A stretch of 64,000 nt of DNA. It comes from Streptosporangium nondiastaticum. GTDB lineage: Bacteria; Actinomycetota; Actinomycetes; Streptomycetales; Streptomycetaceae. The position numbers and the translations under genes are program-made. This document shows, piece after piece, positions 23,336 to 34,075 of the stretch; position 1 is the first letter of the stretch; every line of letters starts with the position of its first letter. The notes under the pieces are model-generated. The model saw nothing but the letters and a program-made list of their open reading frames with translations, ran no database searches and was not told the DNA's origin. The stretch is from assembly GCF_003011965.1 (NCBI RefSeq), contig NZ_PXWG01000019.1:1-64000 (forward strand). Direction: 5' to 3'.

Positions 23336-24193
23336 GTGGGAGTACTGAAGCGCTTCGAGCAGCGTCTCGAGGGTCTCGTGAACGGCACCTTCGCCAAGGT
23401 GTTCAAGTCCGAGGTGCAGCCGGTCGAGATCGCGGGCGCGCTCCAGCGCGAGTGCGACAACAACGCCACCATCTGGAACCGTGACCGCACCGTCGTCCCG
23501 AACGACTTCATCGTGGAGCTGAGCACCCCGGACTTCGAGCGGCTCAGCCCGTACTCCGGTCAGCTCGGCGACGAGCTGTCCGGCATGGTCCGCGACTACG
23601 CCAAGCAGCAGCGGTACACCTTCATGGGGACCATCAAGGTCCACCTGGAGAAGGCGGACGACCTCGACACCGGCCTGTACCGGGTGCGCAGCCGCACCCT
23701 CGCCGCCAGCGAGTCGCAGGACCACCAAGGCCAGCCGAGCCAGCGCCCCGGCAGCCCGCGCCAGGGCGGCCCCGTCACGCACGGTGCGGGCTATCCGGCG
23801 CCCCCGTCGGGGCTGCCGCCCATGCCCGCGTCGCCGCCGCCCTCCGCGCCCCCGGGGCGGTCCGCGCCGCGCGCGGGCGGGAGCGGTCCCGCGGCCGGCG
23901 TGCCCGGCGCCCAGACACGGCGCTGGATCGAGATCAACGGCACCCGCCACCAGATCTCCCGGCCCACCCTCGTGCTGGGCCGCAGCACCGAGGCGGACGT
24001 ACGGATCGACGACCCCGGCGTCTCCCGCCGGCACTGCGAAATCCGGGTCGGCACCCCCGCCACCATCCAGGACCTGGGGTCGACCAACGGCATCGTGGTG
24101 GACGGACAGCACACCACTCGCGCTACGCTCCGCGACGGCTCACGGATCGTCGTGGGCAGCACCACCATCGTTTATCGGCAAGCCGAAGGGTGA
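23336..24193 (+). CDS. fhaA: FhaA, DUF3662 and FHA domain protein
   Basis: 285 residues. The N-terminal DUF3662 domain (residues 1-115, VLKRFEQRLEGLVNGTFAKV) is followed by a Pro/Ser/Gly-rich linker and a C-terminal FHA domain (about 195-283) with LVLGRSTEADVRIDD, VSRRHCEIRV and LGSTNGIVVDG, the conserved phosphothreonine-binding elements. In actinobacteria FhaA binds phosphorylated partners such as the MviN lipid II flippase complex and is a PknB partner. GTG 23336 has GGAGG 6 nt upstream. First gene of the cell-wall operon fhaA-fhaB-pstP-ftsW/rodA-pbpA-pknB. Confidence 0.93.
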   Translation: MGVLKRFEQRLEGLVNGTFAKVFKSEVQPVEIAGALQRECDNNATIWNRDRTVVPNDFIVELSTPDFERLSPYSGQLGDELSGMVRDYAKQQRYTFMGTIKVHLEKADDLDTGLYRVRSRTLAASESQDHQGQPSQRPGSPRQGGPVTHGAGYPAPPSGLPPMPASPPPSAPPGRSAPRAGGSGPAAGVPGAQTRRWIEINGTRHQISRPTLVLGRSTEADVRIDDPGVSRRHCEIRVGTPATIQDLGSTNGIVVDGQHTTRATLRDGSRIVVGSTTIVYRQAEG

Positions 24194-24203
24194 AGCGGGG
24201 GCA

Positions 24204-24746
24204 ATGTCAGAGCTGACCCTCACGGTCATGCGGTTGGGTTTCCTCGCCGTACTGTGGCTGTTCGTGATCGTGGCCGTTCAGGTCATCCGCAGTGATCTCT
24301 TCGGCACCAGGGTCACCCAGCGTGGCTCCCGCCGGGGCGGTGGCGAGAGCCGGCCGCAGCGCGCGCAGGCCCAGGCCGCGCCCCCGCAGCAGCGCCAGCA
24401 GCAGACGGGCGGCCGCAGGGCCGACCGGCGCGCGGACCGGGGCCGCCGCGGCGCCCCCACCAAGCTCGTGGTCTCCGAGGGCTCCCTCGCGGGCACCACG
24501 GTGGCCCTGCAGGGCCAGACCATCTCGCTGGGCCGCGCCCACGACTCCACGATCGTGCTGGACGACGACTACGCCTCCAGCCGGCATGCCAGGATCTACC
24601 CGGACCGCGACGGCCAGTGGATCGTCGAGGACCTCGGCTCGACCAACGGCACGTATCTCGACCGCACCCGGCTGACCACCCCGACCCCGATCCCGCTCGG
24701 CGCGCCGATCCGCATCGGCAAGACCGTCATCGAGCTGCGGAAGTAG
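24204..24746 (+). CDS. fhaB: FhaB/FipA, membrane-anchored FHA domain protein
   Basis: 180 residues. One transmembrane helix near the N terminus (MRLGFLAVLWLFVIVAVQVI), a Gln/Arg/Gly-rich linker, and a C-terminal FHA domain (about 95-178) with ISLGRAHDSTIVLDDDYASS, RHARI and LGSTNGTYLD. It recruits phosphorylated proteins at the division site in relatives. Start ATG 24204 lies 10 bp after the fhaA stop. It sits between fhaA and the phosphatase gene, so it is made with both writer and eraser of the phosphothreonine signal. Confidence 0.92.
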   Translation: MSELTLTVMRLGFLAVLWLFVIVAVQVIRSDLFGTRVTQRGSRRGGGESRPQRAQAQAAPPQQRQQQTGGRRADRRADRGRRGAPTKLVVSEGSLAGTTVALQGQTISLGRAHDSTIVLDDDYASSRHARIYPDRDGQWIVEDLGSTNGTYLDRTRLTTPTPIPLGAPIRIGKTVIELRK

Positions 24747-24776
24747 TAGGACCATGACGACCGGAGGGTGGGCAGC

Positions 24777-26363
24777 GTGGCTGGGAAGGGGCTGTACCCG
24801 GAGCCGACGGGCGAGGTGCGCATGAGTCTGTCTCTGCGCTTCGCCGCCGGATCGCACAAGGGCATGATCCGGGAGGGCAACGAGGACTCCGGTTACGCCG
24901 GCCCGCGCCTGCTCGCCATCGCCGACGGCATGGGCGGCCAGGCCGCGGGCGAGGTCGCCAGCTCCGAGGTGATCTCCACCCTCGTCCAGCTCGACGACGA
25001 CGTCCCCGGCTCGGACATCCTCACCTCCCTCGGCACCGCCGTGCAGCGCGCCAACGACCAGCTGCGCGTGATGGTCGAGCAGGACCCGCAGCTGGAGGGC
25101 ATGGGCACGACGCTCACCGCCCTGCTGTGGACGGGCCAGCGGCTCGGCCTCGTGCACGTCGGCGACTCCCGCGCGTACCTGCTGCGCGACGGCGTCCTCA
25201 CCCAGATCACCCAGGACCACACCTGGGTGCAGCGGCTGGTGGACGAGGGCCGGATCACCGAGGAGGAGGCCACCACCCACCCGCAGCGCTCCCTGCTGAT
25301 GCGCGCGCTGGGCAGTGGCGACCACGTCGAGCCCGACCTCTCGATCCGCGAAGTCCGGGCGGGCGACCGCTATCTGATCTGCTCCGACGGCCTCTCCGGC
25401 GTGGTCAGCCACCAGACGATGGAGGAGACCCTCGCCAGCTACCAGGGCCCGCACGAGACGATCCAGGAGCTGATCCAGCTCGCCCTGCGCGGCGGCGGCC
25501 CCGACAACATCACCTGCATCGTCGCCGACGTCCTCGACGTGGACGGCGGGGACACCCTCGCCCAGCAGCTCAACGACACGCCGGTGATCGTCGGCGCGGT
25601 CGCCGAGAACCAGCTGCAGCTGGGCGTCGACGGCGCCATGCAGACCCCGGCCGGCCGTGCCGCCGAGCACGCCCGCGCCAACCGGCCCGTGCCCTCCCAG
25701 CAGCCCGGCGGCGCCTTCGGCCCGCCCGGCAGCGGCGACGGCGGCATGGGCGGCGCCCCGGACGGCTCGTTCGGCGCCTTCATGGACGAGGACTTCGTCA
25801 AGGAGCCCCGGCGCGGCCGGTGGCTCAAGCGGACGCTCATCCTGGGCGTCGTCCTCGGCGTCGTCGCGGGCGGCCTCTACGGCGGCTACAGCTGGACCCA
25901 GACGCAGTACTACGTGGGCGCCAAGGACAACAACCACGTGGCGGTCTACCAGGGCATCAACCAGGACCTGGCGTGGGTGAGCCTCAGCAAGCTCTACCAG
26001 GACCACCCCGAGATCGAACTCAAGTACCTGCCCGTCGACCAGCGCAGCCGCGTCGAGGACACCATCGCCCTCGACAGCCGCGAGAAGGCGGAGCAGAAGG
26101 CCAAGGACCTCGGCCTCCTCGCCGGCGCCTGCAAGAAGGAGGACGAGCGGCGCAAGGCCGAGCAGGCGCAGCGGGATCGGGAGAAGCAGAACGGCGACCG
26201 GGTCGGCTCCGTCGGCGACCTCCCCAAGGACCCCAAGGACCCCAAGGACGCCAAGCCGGGGGGCGCCGGCCTCTCCGCCCAAGCCACCCCGGTGCCGAGC
26301 CCGGGCCCCACCCTCACCGAGGAAGAGCAGAAGTTGGTCCCGCAGTGCAGCGCTCAGCAGTAA
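24777..26363 (+). CDS. pstP: PstP, PP2C-type Ser/Thr protein phosphatase
   Basis: 528 residues from GTG 24777, which has GGAGG 9 nt upstream (ATG 24822 is an alternative start). It removes phosphate from PknB and its substrates. PP2C motifs: GNEDSGYAG, IADGMGGQAAGEVAS, VHVGDSRAYLLRDG, LICSDGLSGVVS and GPDNITCIVADV, supplying the metal-binding Asp residues. A linker of low complexity, a single membrane helix (LILGVVLGVVAGGLYGGY) and an extracytoplasmic tail with KDPKDPKDPKD repeats follow. The tail is longer than the catalytic domain needs and may contact the cell wall. Confidence 0.92.
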   Translation: MAGKGLYPEPTGEVRMSLSLRFAAGSHKGMIREGNEDSGYAGPRLLAIADGMGGQAAGEVASSEVISTLVQLDDDVPGSDILTSLGTAVQRANDQLRVMVEQDPQLEGMGTTLTALLWTGQRLGLVHVGDSRAYLLRDGVLTQITQDHTWVQRLVDEGRITEEEATTHPQRSLLMRALGSGDHVEPDLSIREVRAGDRYLICSDGLSGVVSHQTMEETLASYQGPHETIQELIQLALRGGGPDNITCIVADVLDVDGGDTLAQQLNDTPVIVGAVAENQLQLGVDGAMQTPAGRAAEHARANRPVPSQQPGGAFGPPGSGDGGMGGAPDGSFGAFMDEDFVKEPRRGRWLKRTLILGVVLGVVAGGLYGGYSWTQTQYYVGAKDNNHVAVYQGINQDLAWVSLSKLYQDHPEIELKYLPVDQRSRVEDTIALDSREKAEQKAKDLGLLAGACKKEDERRKAEQAQRDREKQNGDRVGSVGDLPKDPKDPKDAKPGGAGLSAQATPVPSPGPTLTEEEQKLVPQCSAQQ

Positions 26364-26385
26364 AGCCGTAGGGGGCCATCAACTC

Positions 26386-27846
26386 ATGTCAGCCATGCCA
26401 TCCATGCCATCCAGCGCGGGCAGCAACACGACCGCGACGACCACGATCAGCACCGTGGGCCCGCCCAGCCGGCGCAACACCGAGCTGGCGCTGCTCGCGT
26501 TCGCGGTGATCCTGCCCTGCTTCGCGTACGCCAACGTCGGCCTCGCGCTCAACGGCGAGATGCCTTCCGGCATGCTCGGCTACGGGCTCGGCCTCGGCCT
26601 GCTCGGCGGCGTCGGGCACCTGGTGGTGCGCAAGTTCGCCAAGTACGCCGACCCGCTGCTGCTGCCGCTGGCCACCCTGCTCAACGGCCTCGGCCTGGTG
26701 ATGATCTGGCGGCTCGACCAGTCGGAGCGGCTGGCGCGGCTGGCCAAGGCCCAGGGCTTCACGTTCCAGCCCTCGGCCCCCAACCAGCTGATGTTCTCCG
26801 CCCTGGGCATCGCGCTGTTCGTCGCCGTGGTGATCTTCCTCAAGGACCACCGCATCCTGCAGCGCTACACCTACATCTCCATGGTGGTCGCGCTGGTCCT
26901 GCTCGTGGCCCCGGTGTTCTTCCCCGGCAAGTTCGGCGCCAAGATCTGGATCGTCATCCCCGGCCTCGGCTCGATCCAGCCCGGTGAGTTCGCGAAGATC
27001 ATCCTGGCGATCTTCTTCGCCGGTTACCTGATGGTGAAGCGCGACGCCCTGGCGCTGGCCAGCCGCCGCTTCATGGGGCTGTACCTGCCGCGCGGCCGCG
27101 ACCTCGGCCCGATCGTGGCCGTCTGGGCGCTGAGCCTCGTCATCCTCGTCTTCGAGACCGACCTCGGCTCGTCGCTGCTGTTCTTCGGCATGTTCGTCGT
27201 CATGCTGTACGTCGCCACCGAGCGCACCAGCTGGATCGTCTTCGGTCTGCTGATGTCGGCGGGCGGCGCTGCCGTCGTCGGCTCCGTCGAGCCGCACGTC
27301 AAGGTCCGTGTGATGGCCTGGCTGCACCCCTTCGCGGTCTACGACAACCCGCGCCCGTCCTGGGCCACGACCGAGCAGATCGCCCAGGCCCTCTTCGCCT
27401 TCGGCTCCGGCGGCGTCTTCGGCACCGGCTGGGGCCAGGGCGCCTCCGACCTGATCCAGTTCGCCGCCAACTCCGACTTCATCTTCGCCTCCTACGGCGA
27501 GGAGCTCGGCCTGGCCGGCGCCATGGCGATCCTGCTGATCTACGGGCTGATCGTCGAGCGCGGCGTGCGCACGGCCCTCGCCGCCCGCGACCCCTTCGGC
27601 AAGCTGCTCGCGACCGGTCTCTCCGCCGCCTTCGGCATCCAGGTCTTCGTCGTGGCGGGCGGCGTCATGGGCCTCATCCCGCTGACCGGTATGACCATGC
27701 CGTTCCTCGCGGCGGGTGGCTCGTCCGTCATCGCGAACTGGGCGCTGCTCGCCATCCTGATCAAGATCAGCGACACCGCACGGCGCCCGGCCCCGGCCCC
27801 CGCCCCGTCCCCAGACGCCGAGATGACCCAGGTGGTCCGCCCGTGA
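26386..27846 (+). CDS. FtsW/RodA/SpoVE-family peptidoglycan glycosyltransferase
   Basis: 486 residues with about ten to twelve membrane spans. SEDS-family hallmarks include PGKFGAKIWIVIPGLGSIQP, GEFAKIILAIFFAGYLMVKR, FETDLGSSLLFFGMF, FIFASYGEELGLAG and GLIPLTGMTMPFLAAGGSS. It polymerises lipid II at the membrane, with the neighbouring penicillin-binding protein as transpeptidase partner. RodA versus FtsW cannot be decided from sequence alone, but the operon position points to the RodA-like member of this locus. The start has a short MPSMPSS repeat. Its stop overlaps the pbpA GTG (GTGA). Confidence 0.93.
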   Translation: MSAMPSMPSSAGSNTTATTTISTVGPPSRRNTELALLAFAVILPCFAYANVGLALNGEMPSGMLGYGLGLGLLGGVGHLVVRKFAKYADPLLLPLATLLNGLGLVMIWRLDQSERLARLAKAQGFTFQPSAPNQLMFSALGIALFVAVVIFLKDHRILQRYTYISMVVALVLLVAPVFFPGKFGAKIWIVIPGLGSIQPGEFAKIILAIFFAGYLMVKRDALALASRRFMGLYLPRGRDLGPIVAVWALSLVILVFETDLGSSLLFFGMFVVMLYVATERTSWIVFGLLMSAGGAAVVGSVEPHVKVRVMAWLHPFAVYDNPRPSWATTEQIAQALFAFGSGGVFGTGWGQGASDLIQFAANSDFIFASYGEELGLAGAMAILLIYGLIVERGVRTALAARDPFGKLLATGLSAAFGIQVFVVAGGVMGLIPLTGMTMPFLAAGGSSVIANWALLAILIKISDTARRPAPAPAPSPDAEMTQVVRP

Positions 27847-29297
27847 ACAAGCCCGTACGCAGGATCGCGATCTTCTGCGGCCTCCTCGTCCTGGCCCTGC
27901 TCCTGCGGGACAACTGGCTGCAGTTCGTCCAGGCGGACGAGCTGAAGACGCACAAGAACAACCGCCGCGTCGACATCGCCCGCTACAGCCAGCCCCGCGG
28001 CAACATCATCGTGGACGGCCAGGCCATCACCGGCTCGGTCGAGACCGGCGGCGTGGACTTCAAGTACAAGCGGACGTACACGGACGGCGCCATGTGGGCG
28101 CCCGTCACCGGCCGCTCCTCGCAGGTCTACGGCGCCACCCAGCTGGAGAAGCTCTACGACCGCGTCCTCATCGGCGACGACGACCGCCTGTTCTTCAACC
28201 GCACCGTCGACATGATCACGGGCAAGGGGAAGAAGGGCGGTGACGTGATCACCACCCTGAACAGCAAGGCCCAGAAGGCCGCCTTCGAGGGCCTCGGCGA
28301 CAAGAAGGGCGCGGTCGCGGCCATCGACCCGCGCACCGGCAAGATCCTCGCCCTGGCGTCCACCCCGTCGTACGACCCGTCGAAGATCGCGGGCGCCAAC
28401 GACGGCAAGGAGTGGACGTCGCTGGACAAGGACAAGAACCAGCCGATGCTCAACCGGGCGCTGCGCCAGACGTACCCCCCGGGCTCCACGTTCAAGGTCG
28501 TGACGGCCGCCGCCGCCCTGGAGAACGGCCTGTACAAGGACGTCGACTCCAAGACCGACTCGCCGGTGCCGTGGACCCTGCCGGACACGGTCACGGAGCT
28601 GAAGAACGAGGGCAGCATCCAGTGCAAGGACGCCTCGCTGCGCGAGGCGCTGCGGGTCTCCTGCAACAGCGTCTTCGGCAAGGTCAGCGCTGACCTCGGC
28701 AACAAGAAGATGATGGAGCAGGCGCAGAAGTTCGGCTTCAACAACGACAAGCTCGACACGCCCGTGCGCGCCGCCCAGAGCATCTACCCCAAGGACAACC
28801 GTCCGCAGAACGCCATGGACGGCATCGGCCAGGCCTCCAACCGCGCCACGCCGCTGCAGATGGCCATGGTCGCCGCCGCGGTCGCCAACGACGGCAAGCT
28901 CATGGAGCCGTACATGGTCGACAAGGTGCGCGCCCCCAACCTCAACGTGATCGAGACGCACCAGCCGAAGGAGATGTCCCAGCCCATGTCGCGGGACACC
29001 GCCCGCAAGCTGCAGTCGATGATGGAGACGGTGGTCAACGAGGGCACCGGCAAGAACGGCCAGATCAAGGGCGTCACGGTCGGCGGCAAGACCGGTACGG
29101 CCCAGCACGGCGTCGACAACAGCGGCAACCCGTACGCGTGGTTCATCTCCTACGCCAAGGGCGCCGACGGCTCCCCCGTCGCCGTTGCCGTGGTGATCGA
29201 GAGCTCGGACACGCTCCGCGACGACATCGCCGGTGGTGCCCTCGCCGCGCCTGTGGCGAAGAAGGTCATGGAGGCGGTGCTCAGCACGTCGAAGTGA
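27843..29297 (+). CDS. pbpA: PbpA, class B penicillin-binding protein (transpeptidase)
   Basis: 484 residues. An N-terminal membrane anchor (IAIFCGLLVLALLLRDNWL) is followed by a short pedestal domain and the penicillin-binding domain. Active-site motifs: STFK with nucleophile Ser215 (YPPGSTFKVV), SCN at 273-275 and KTGT at 416-419. It crosslinks peptidoglycan in partnership with the SEDS protein encoded just upstream, with overlapping stop and start (GTGA 27843-27846). The N-terminal dimerisation domain of large class B enzymes is short here, as usual for the PbpA branch. No defect is visible. Confidence 0.94.
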   Translation: MNKPVRRIAIFCGLLVLALLLRDNWLQFVQADELKTHKNNRRVDIARYSQPRGNIIVDGQAITGSVETGGVDFKYKRTYTDGAMWAPVTGRSSQVYGATQLEKLYDRVLIGDDDRLFFNRTVDMITGKGKKGGDVITTLNSKAQKAAFEGLGDKKGAVAAIDPRTGKILALASTPSYDPSKIAGANDGKEWTSLDKDKNQPMLNRALRQTYPPGSTFKVVTAAAALENGLYKDVDSKTDSPVPWTLPDTVTELKNEGSIQCKDASLREALRVSCNSVFGKVSADLGNKKMMEQAQKFGFNNDKLDTPVRAAQSIYPKDNRPQNAMDGIGQASNRATPLQMAMVAAAVANDGKLMEPYMVDKVRAPNLNVIETHQPKEMSQPMSRDTARKLQSMMETVVNEGTGKNGQIKGVTVGGKTGTAQHGVDNSGNPYAWFISYAKGADGSPVAVAVVIESSDTLRDDIAGGALAAPVAKKVMEAVLSTSK

Positions 29298-29459
29298 CGG
29301 GCCTCACCTCCGCCGTCCGGTGCTGCCCGCGACGGTACCGGTCGTGTATCAGGTGGCCGTCACGGCCGGAACGGGCGTGACCTGCCGGGTACCGTATGCC
29401 GGACAGCACACCGCCGGACGTAGTGAAGGTGCGGTCAGGAAAACGGAAGGGCTGGAGCT

Positions 29460-31490
<2,031 letters not shown>

Positions 31491-31517
31491 CGCCTCCGGC
31501 GAGGGGCACGAACGCGC

Positions 31518-31549
31518 AGGGTCCGGTGGCTTCGATGCCGCCGGACCCT
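31518..31549 (+). terminator. Terminator after pknB
   Basis: AGGGTCCGG and CCGGACCCT form a strong stem with inner GGC/GCC pairing around TTCGAT. The tail is short of T residues, so it may act as an RNA-stability hairpin as much as a terminator. It also faces the convergent sortase gene. Confidence 0.65.
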
Positions 31550-31614
31550 CGTCGTTGTGGCGACTCGCCGTCTCGGCGGAAGAAAAGCGCTCTACCGCAG
31601 CCCCGCCCGGAGGG

Positions 31615-32328
31615 CTACCGCAGCTCCGCCGGAGGCGTGCGCTGCGCGTCGACCTTCTCCGTGCGCTCCAGCTCCGCCCAGACGATGTACCGGTAGTCGG
31701 AGGTGTAGACGGGCGTGCAGGTCGTCAGGGTCAGGTAGCGGCCCGGCTGCGTCTTGCCGGACTCCTTCGGGACGGGGTCGATGACGTCGACGTTGTACTT
31801 CGAGGTCTGCTTCAGCTCGGCGTAGACCTTGTAGACGTACCAGACGTCGCGGGTCTCGAAGACGACCCGGTCACCGGTCTTGATTTTGTCGATGTTGTGG
31901 AACTTCGCGCCGTGGCCGTCGCGGTGGGCCGCCAGAGTGAAGTTGCCCTGCTGGTCCCACGGCATCGCGGACTTCGCGGGGGAGGTGTAGAAGCCGGCGA
32001 CGCCCTCGTTGAGGACGTCCGTGCCGGTGCCGCGCTTGACCAGGACCTCGCCGTTCTTCATGGCGGGGACGTGCAGGAAGCCGATGCCGTCCTTGGTGTC
32101 GAGGGCGCCGGGGCCGGCCGGGGCCTTCGCCCAGCGGTCGCGCACCTGATGGCCCTGCCGCTTCGCCTCGCGGTCGGCGAGGACGTTCGTCCACCACAGG
32201 GAGTAGACGACGAAGAGGGCCAGGATCAGGCCCGCTGTGATCAGCAGTTCGCCGATGACGCCCACGGCGACGGCGAGGCGCCCCCGTCCCCGGTCAGTCC
32301 GTGCCACTGACGTTCGTACCCCGCTCAC
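31615..32328 (-). CDS. Class E sortase (first of three)
   Basis: 237 residues. An N-terminal membrane helix (LLITAGLILALFVVYSLWWTNV) anchors a sortase domain with the catalytic His in LAAHRDGHGA, Cys in LTLTTCTPVY and Arg in YRYIVWAEL. Class E sortases attach LAXTG-type proteins (chaplins, pili) to the cell wall in streptomycetes. GTG 32328 is the start, 16 bp after the stop of sortase 2. It is the last gene of an operon of three sortases, pabA and a small membrane protein, convergent with pknB. Confidence 0.9.
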   Translation of the reverse strand: MSGVRTSVARTDRGRGRLAVAVGVIGELLITAGLILALFVVYSLWWTNVLADREAKRQGHQVRDRWAKAPAGPGALDTKDGIGFLHVPAMKNGEVLVKRGTGTDVLNEGVAGFYTSPAKSAMPWDQQGNFTLAAHRDGHGAKFHNIDKIKTGDRVVFETRDVWYVYKVYAELKQTSKYNVDVIDPVPKESGKTQPGRYLTLTTCTPVYTSDYRYIVWAELERTEKVDAQRTPPAELR

Positions 32329-32343
32329 TGTTCCCCGCGTGTC

Positions 32344-33195
32344 TCAGTTGACGAGCGCGTCCGGCTTTCCCTTGCTCCGGGGCCGCTCGTCGACCATCTT
32401 GCCCCACACGATCAGGCGGTAGGTACTGGTGAACTCGGGGGTGCAGGTGGTGAGGGTGATGTAGCGGCCGGGGCCGCGGAAGCCCGATCCGGCCGGCACC
32501 GGGGCGATGACCGTGACATTCGCGGGTGACGTCTGGTCCAGACGGCTCGTCATCTCATACGTGTAGAACGCGCTCCGCGTCTCCACGACGATCTTGTCGC
32601 CGGGCTTCAGCCGGTTGACGTAGCGGAACGGTTCGCCATGGGTGTTGCGGTGGCCGGCGAGGGCGAAGTTGCCCTGCTTGTCCCACGGCATCGCGGTCTT
32701 GAGCGCGCCGGACGGCTCGCCGTAGTGGCCCACCATGCCGCGGTCGAGGACCTTCTGCTTGCCGACGCCCTCGGCGATGGGCGCCTTCACGTCCAGCGAG
32801 GGGATGTAGAGGATCGCGAAGCCCTCGCCGGGCGAGAAGTCGCCCGCGTCCCGGTCGGCGGCGCCCTGGCCGTCCTCGTCCCAGCGGCTCTGCAGGTGGT
32901 GGGCGGCCCCGCCGGCCTGCTGCAGGGCGCGGACGTTCGTCCACCACAGCTGGTAGGCGACGAAGAGCAGCATCAGCACGCCGGCGGTGATGAACAGCTC
33001 GCCCGTCAGCCGGCACAGCAGCACGCCCACGCTGCCCCGGCGCGCCCTGCGGGCCGCGTGCCGCCGCGCGGCGCGCCCCCCGGTCCGTACGGGCCGGTGT
33101 GCGGCCTGGGCCGGCACCTCCACCCTGCGCAGCTGCATCGTCGCCCGATCCTCGGGCGGCAGCGGCTGCGATACGACCCGCGGGGACGTGGTCAC
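32344..33195 (-). CDS. Class E sortase (second of three)
   Basis: 283 residues. A basic N-terminal region of about 75 residues rich in Arg and Pro precedes one membrane helix (LFITAGVLMLLFVAYQLWWT) and the sortase domain with the His of LAGHRNTHGEPF, the Cys of LTTCTPEFTSTYRL and its following Arg. GTG 33195 overlaps the pabA stop (GTGA), so it is coupled to pabA. The longer frame upstream is pabA in another frame. The N-terminal extension is unlike sortase 1 and may bind membrane lipids or partners. Confidence 0.9.
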   Translation of the reverse strand: MTTSPRVVSQPLPPEDRATMQLRRVEVPAQAAHRPVRTGGRAARRHAARRARRGSVGVLLCRLTGELFITAGVLMLLFVAYQLWWTNVRALQQAGGAAHHLQSRWDEDGQGAADRDAGDFSPGEGFAILYIPSLDVKAPIAEGVGKQKVLDRGMVGHYGEPSGALKTAMPWDKQGNFALAGHRNTHGEPFRYVNRLKPGDKIVVETRSAFYTYEMTSRLDQTSPANVTVIAPVPAGSGFRGPGRYITLTTCTPEFTSTYRLIVWGKMVDERPRSKGKPDALVN

Positions 33196-33830
33196 GCCCC
33201 GGCCTTGCCCACCACCGGGGCCAGGCCCGCCGATCGCTCCACCGCCGTGGTGTCGCCGCAGGCGACCAGCCAGTTGGCGAGCATGCGGTGGCCCCACTCG
33301 GTGAGCACGGACTCGGGGTGGAACTGCACGCCCTCGACCGGCAGGTCCCGGTGGCGCAGGCCCATCGCGATGCCCGACTCCGTCCAGGCGGTGATCTCCA
33401 GCTCGTCCGGCCAGTTCTCCCGCTCGACGGCCAGCGAGTGATAGCGGGTGGCGGTGAAGGGCGACGGGAGGCCCTGGAAGACGCCCGCGCCCTCGTGCGT
33501 CACCAGCGAGGTCTTGCCGTGCAGCAGCTCGGGCGCCCGGCCGACCACGCCGCCGTACGCGACGGCCATCGACTGCATGCCCAGGCAGACGCCGAAGACG
33601 GGGATGCCCTGCTGGGCGCAGTGCCGCACCATGTCGATGCACACGCCGGCCTGCTCGGGCGCGCCCGGGCCGGGGGACAGCAGGACGCCGTCGAAGCCGT
33701 CCTCCGCGTGGCGGGGCTCGACCTCGTCGTTGCGCCGCACTTCGCACTCGGCGCCGAGCTGGTAGAGGTACTGGACGAGGTTGAAGACGAAGCTGTCGTA
33801 GTTGTCCACGACGAGGATGCGCGCACTCAC
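33192..33830 (-). CDS. pabA: Glutamine amidotransferase subunit of aminodeoxychorismate/anthranilate synthase
   Basis: 212 residues. Class I glutamine amidotransferase with the nucleophile Cys in VFGVCLGMQSMA, the oxyanion region LLSPGPGAPEQAG and the His-Glu pair in GVQFHPESVLTEWG. It supplies ammonia to chorismate for p-aminobenzoate (PabA) or anthranilate (TrpG); the two cannot be told apart here because no large subunit lies nearby. GTG 33830 overlaps the stop of the upstream 58-residue gene, and its own stop overlaps the next sortase start. Placement inside a sortase operon is metabolically odd. Confidence 0.9.
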   Translation of the reverse strand: MSARILVVDNYDSFVFNLVQYLYQLGAECEVRRNDEVEPRHAEDGFDGVLLSPGPGAPEQAGVCIDMVRHCAQQGIPVFGVCLGMQSMAVAYGGVVGRAPELLHGKTSLVTHEGAGVFQGLPSPFTATRYHSLAVERENWPDELEITAWTESGIAMGLRHRDLPVEGVQFHPESVLTEWGHRMLANWLVACGDTTAVERSAGLAPVVGKAGA

Positions 33831-34003
33831 TGGTTGACCGCCATTCCGTTGTCGACCGTCACGTCGTTGAACGGCAGCAGTGGTTCCGCCCAGGGGAAGA
33901 CGTACTGGAAGAGGACGTACACGACCGCCAGTACGAGCACCAGCGAGGTCAGTGCCCGCACCCATGCGTTGCCCGGCAGATGCCGCCAGATCCAGCCGTA
34001 CAT
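33827..34003 (-). CDS. Small membrane protein of the sortase-pabA operon
   Basis: 58 residues, ATG 34003 to TGA 33827, the stop overlapping the pabA GTG. The sequence has a short basic head (MYGWIWRHLPGNAWVRALTS), one membrane helix (LVLVLAVVYVLFQYVF) and a polar tail ending VTVDNGMAVNQ. Similar small single-helix proteins occur at this place in streptomycete genomes by my recollection. The stop/start overlap and the strict coding frame support a real gene. It could guide sortase or lipoprotein assembly; no function is known to me. Confidence 0.75.
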   Translation of the reverse strand: MYGWIWRHLPGNAWVRALTSLVLVLAVVYVLFQYVFPWAEPLLPFNDVTVDNGMAVNQ

Positions 34004-34075
34004 GCTGTCCCCACTTGCCGATGACGTAGTCGAAATTGCAGCACCAGACTAAGGGTCGGGCGCGTGCCGAGGGGG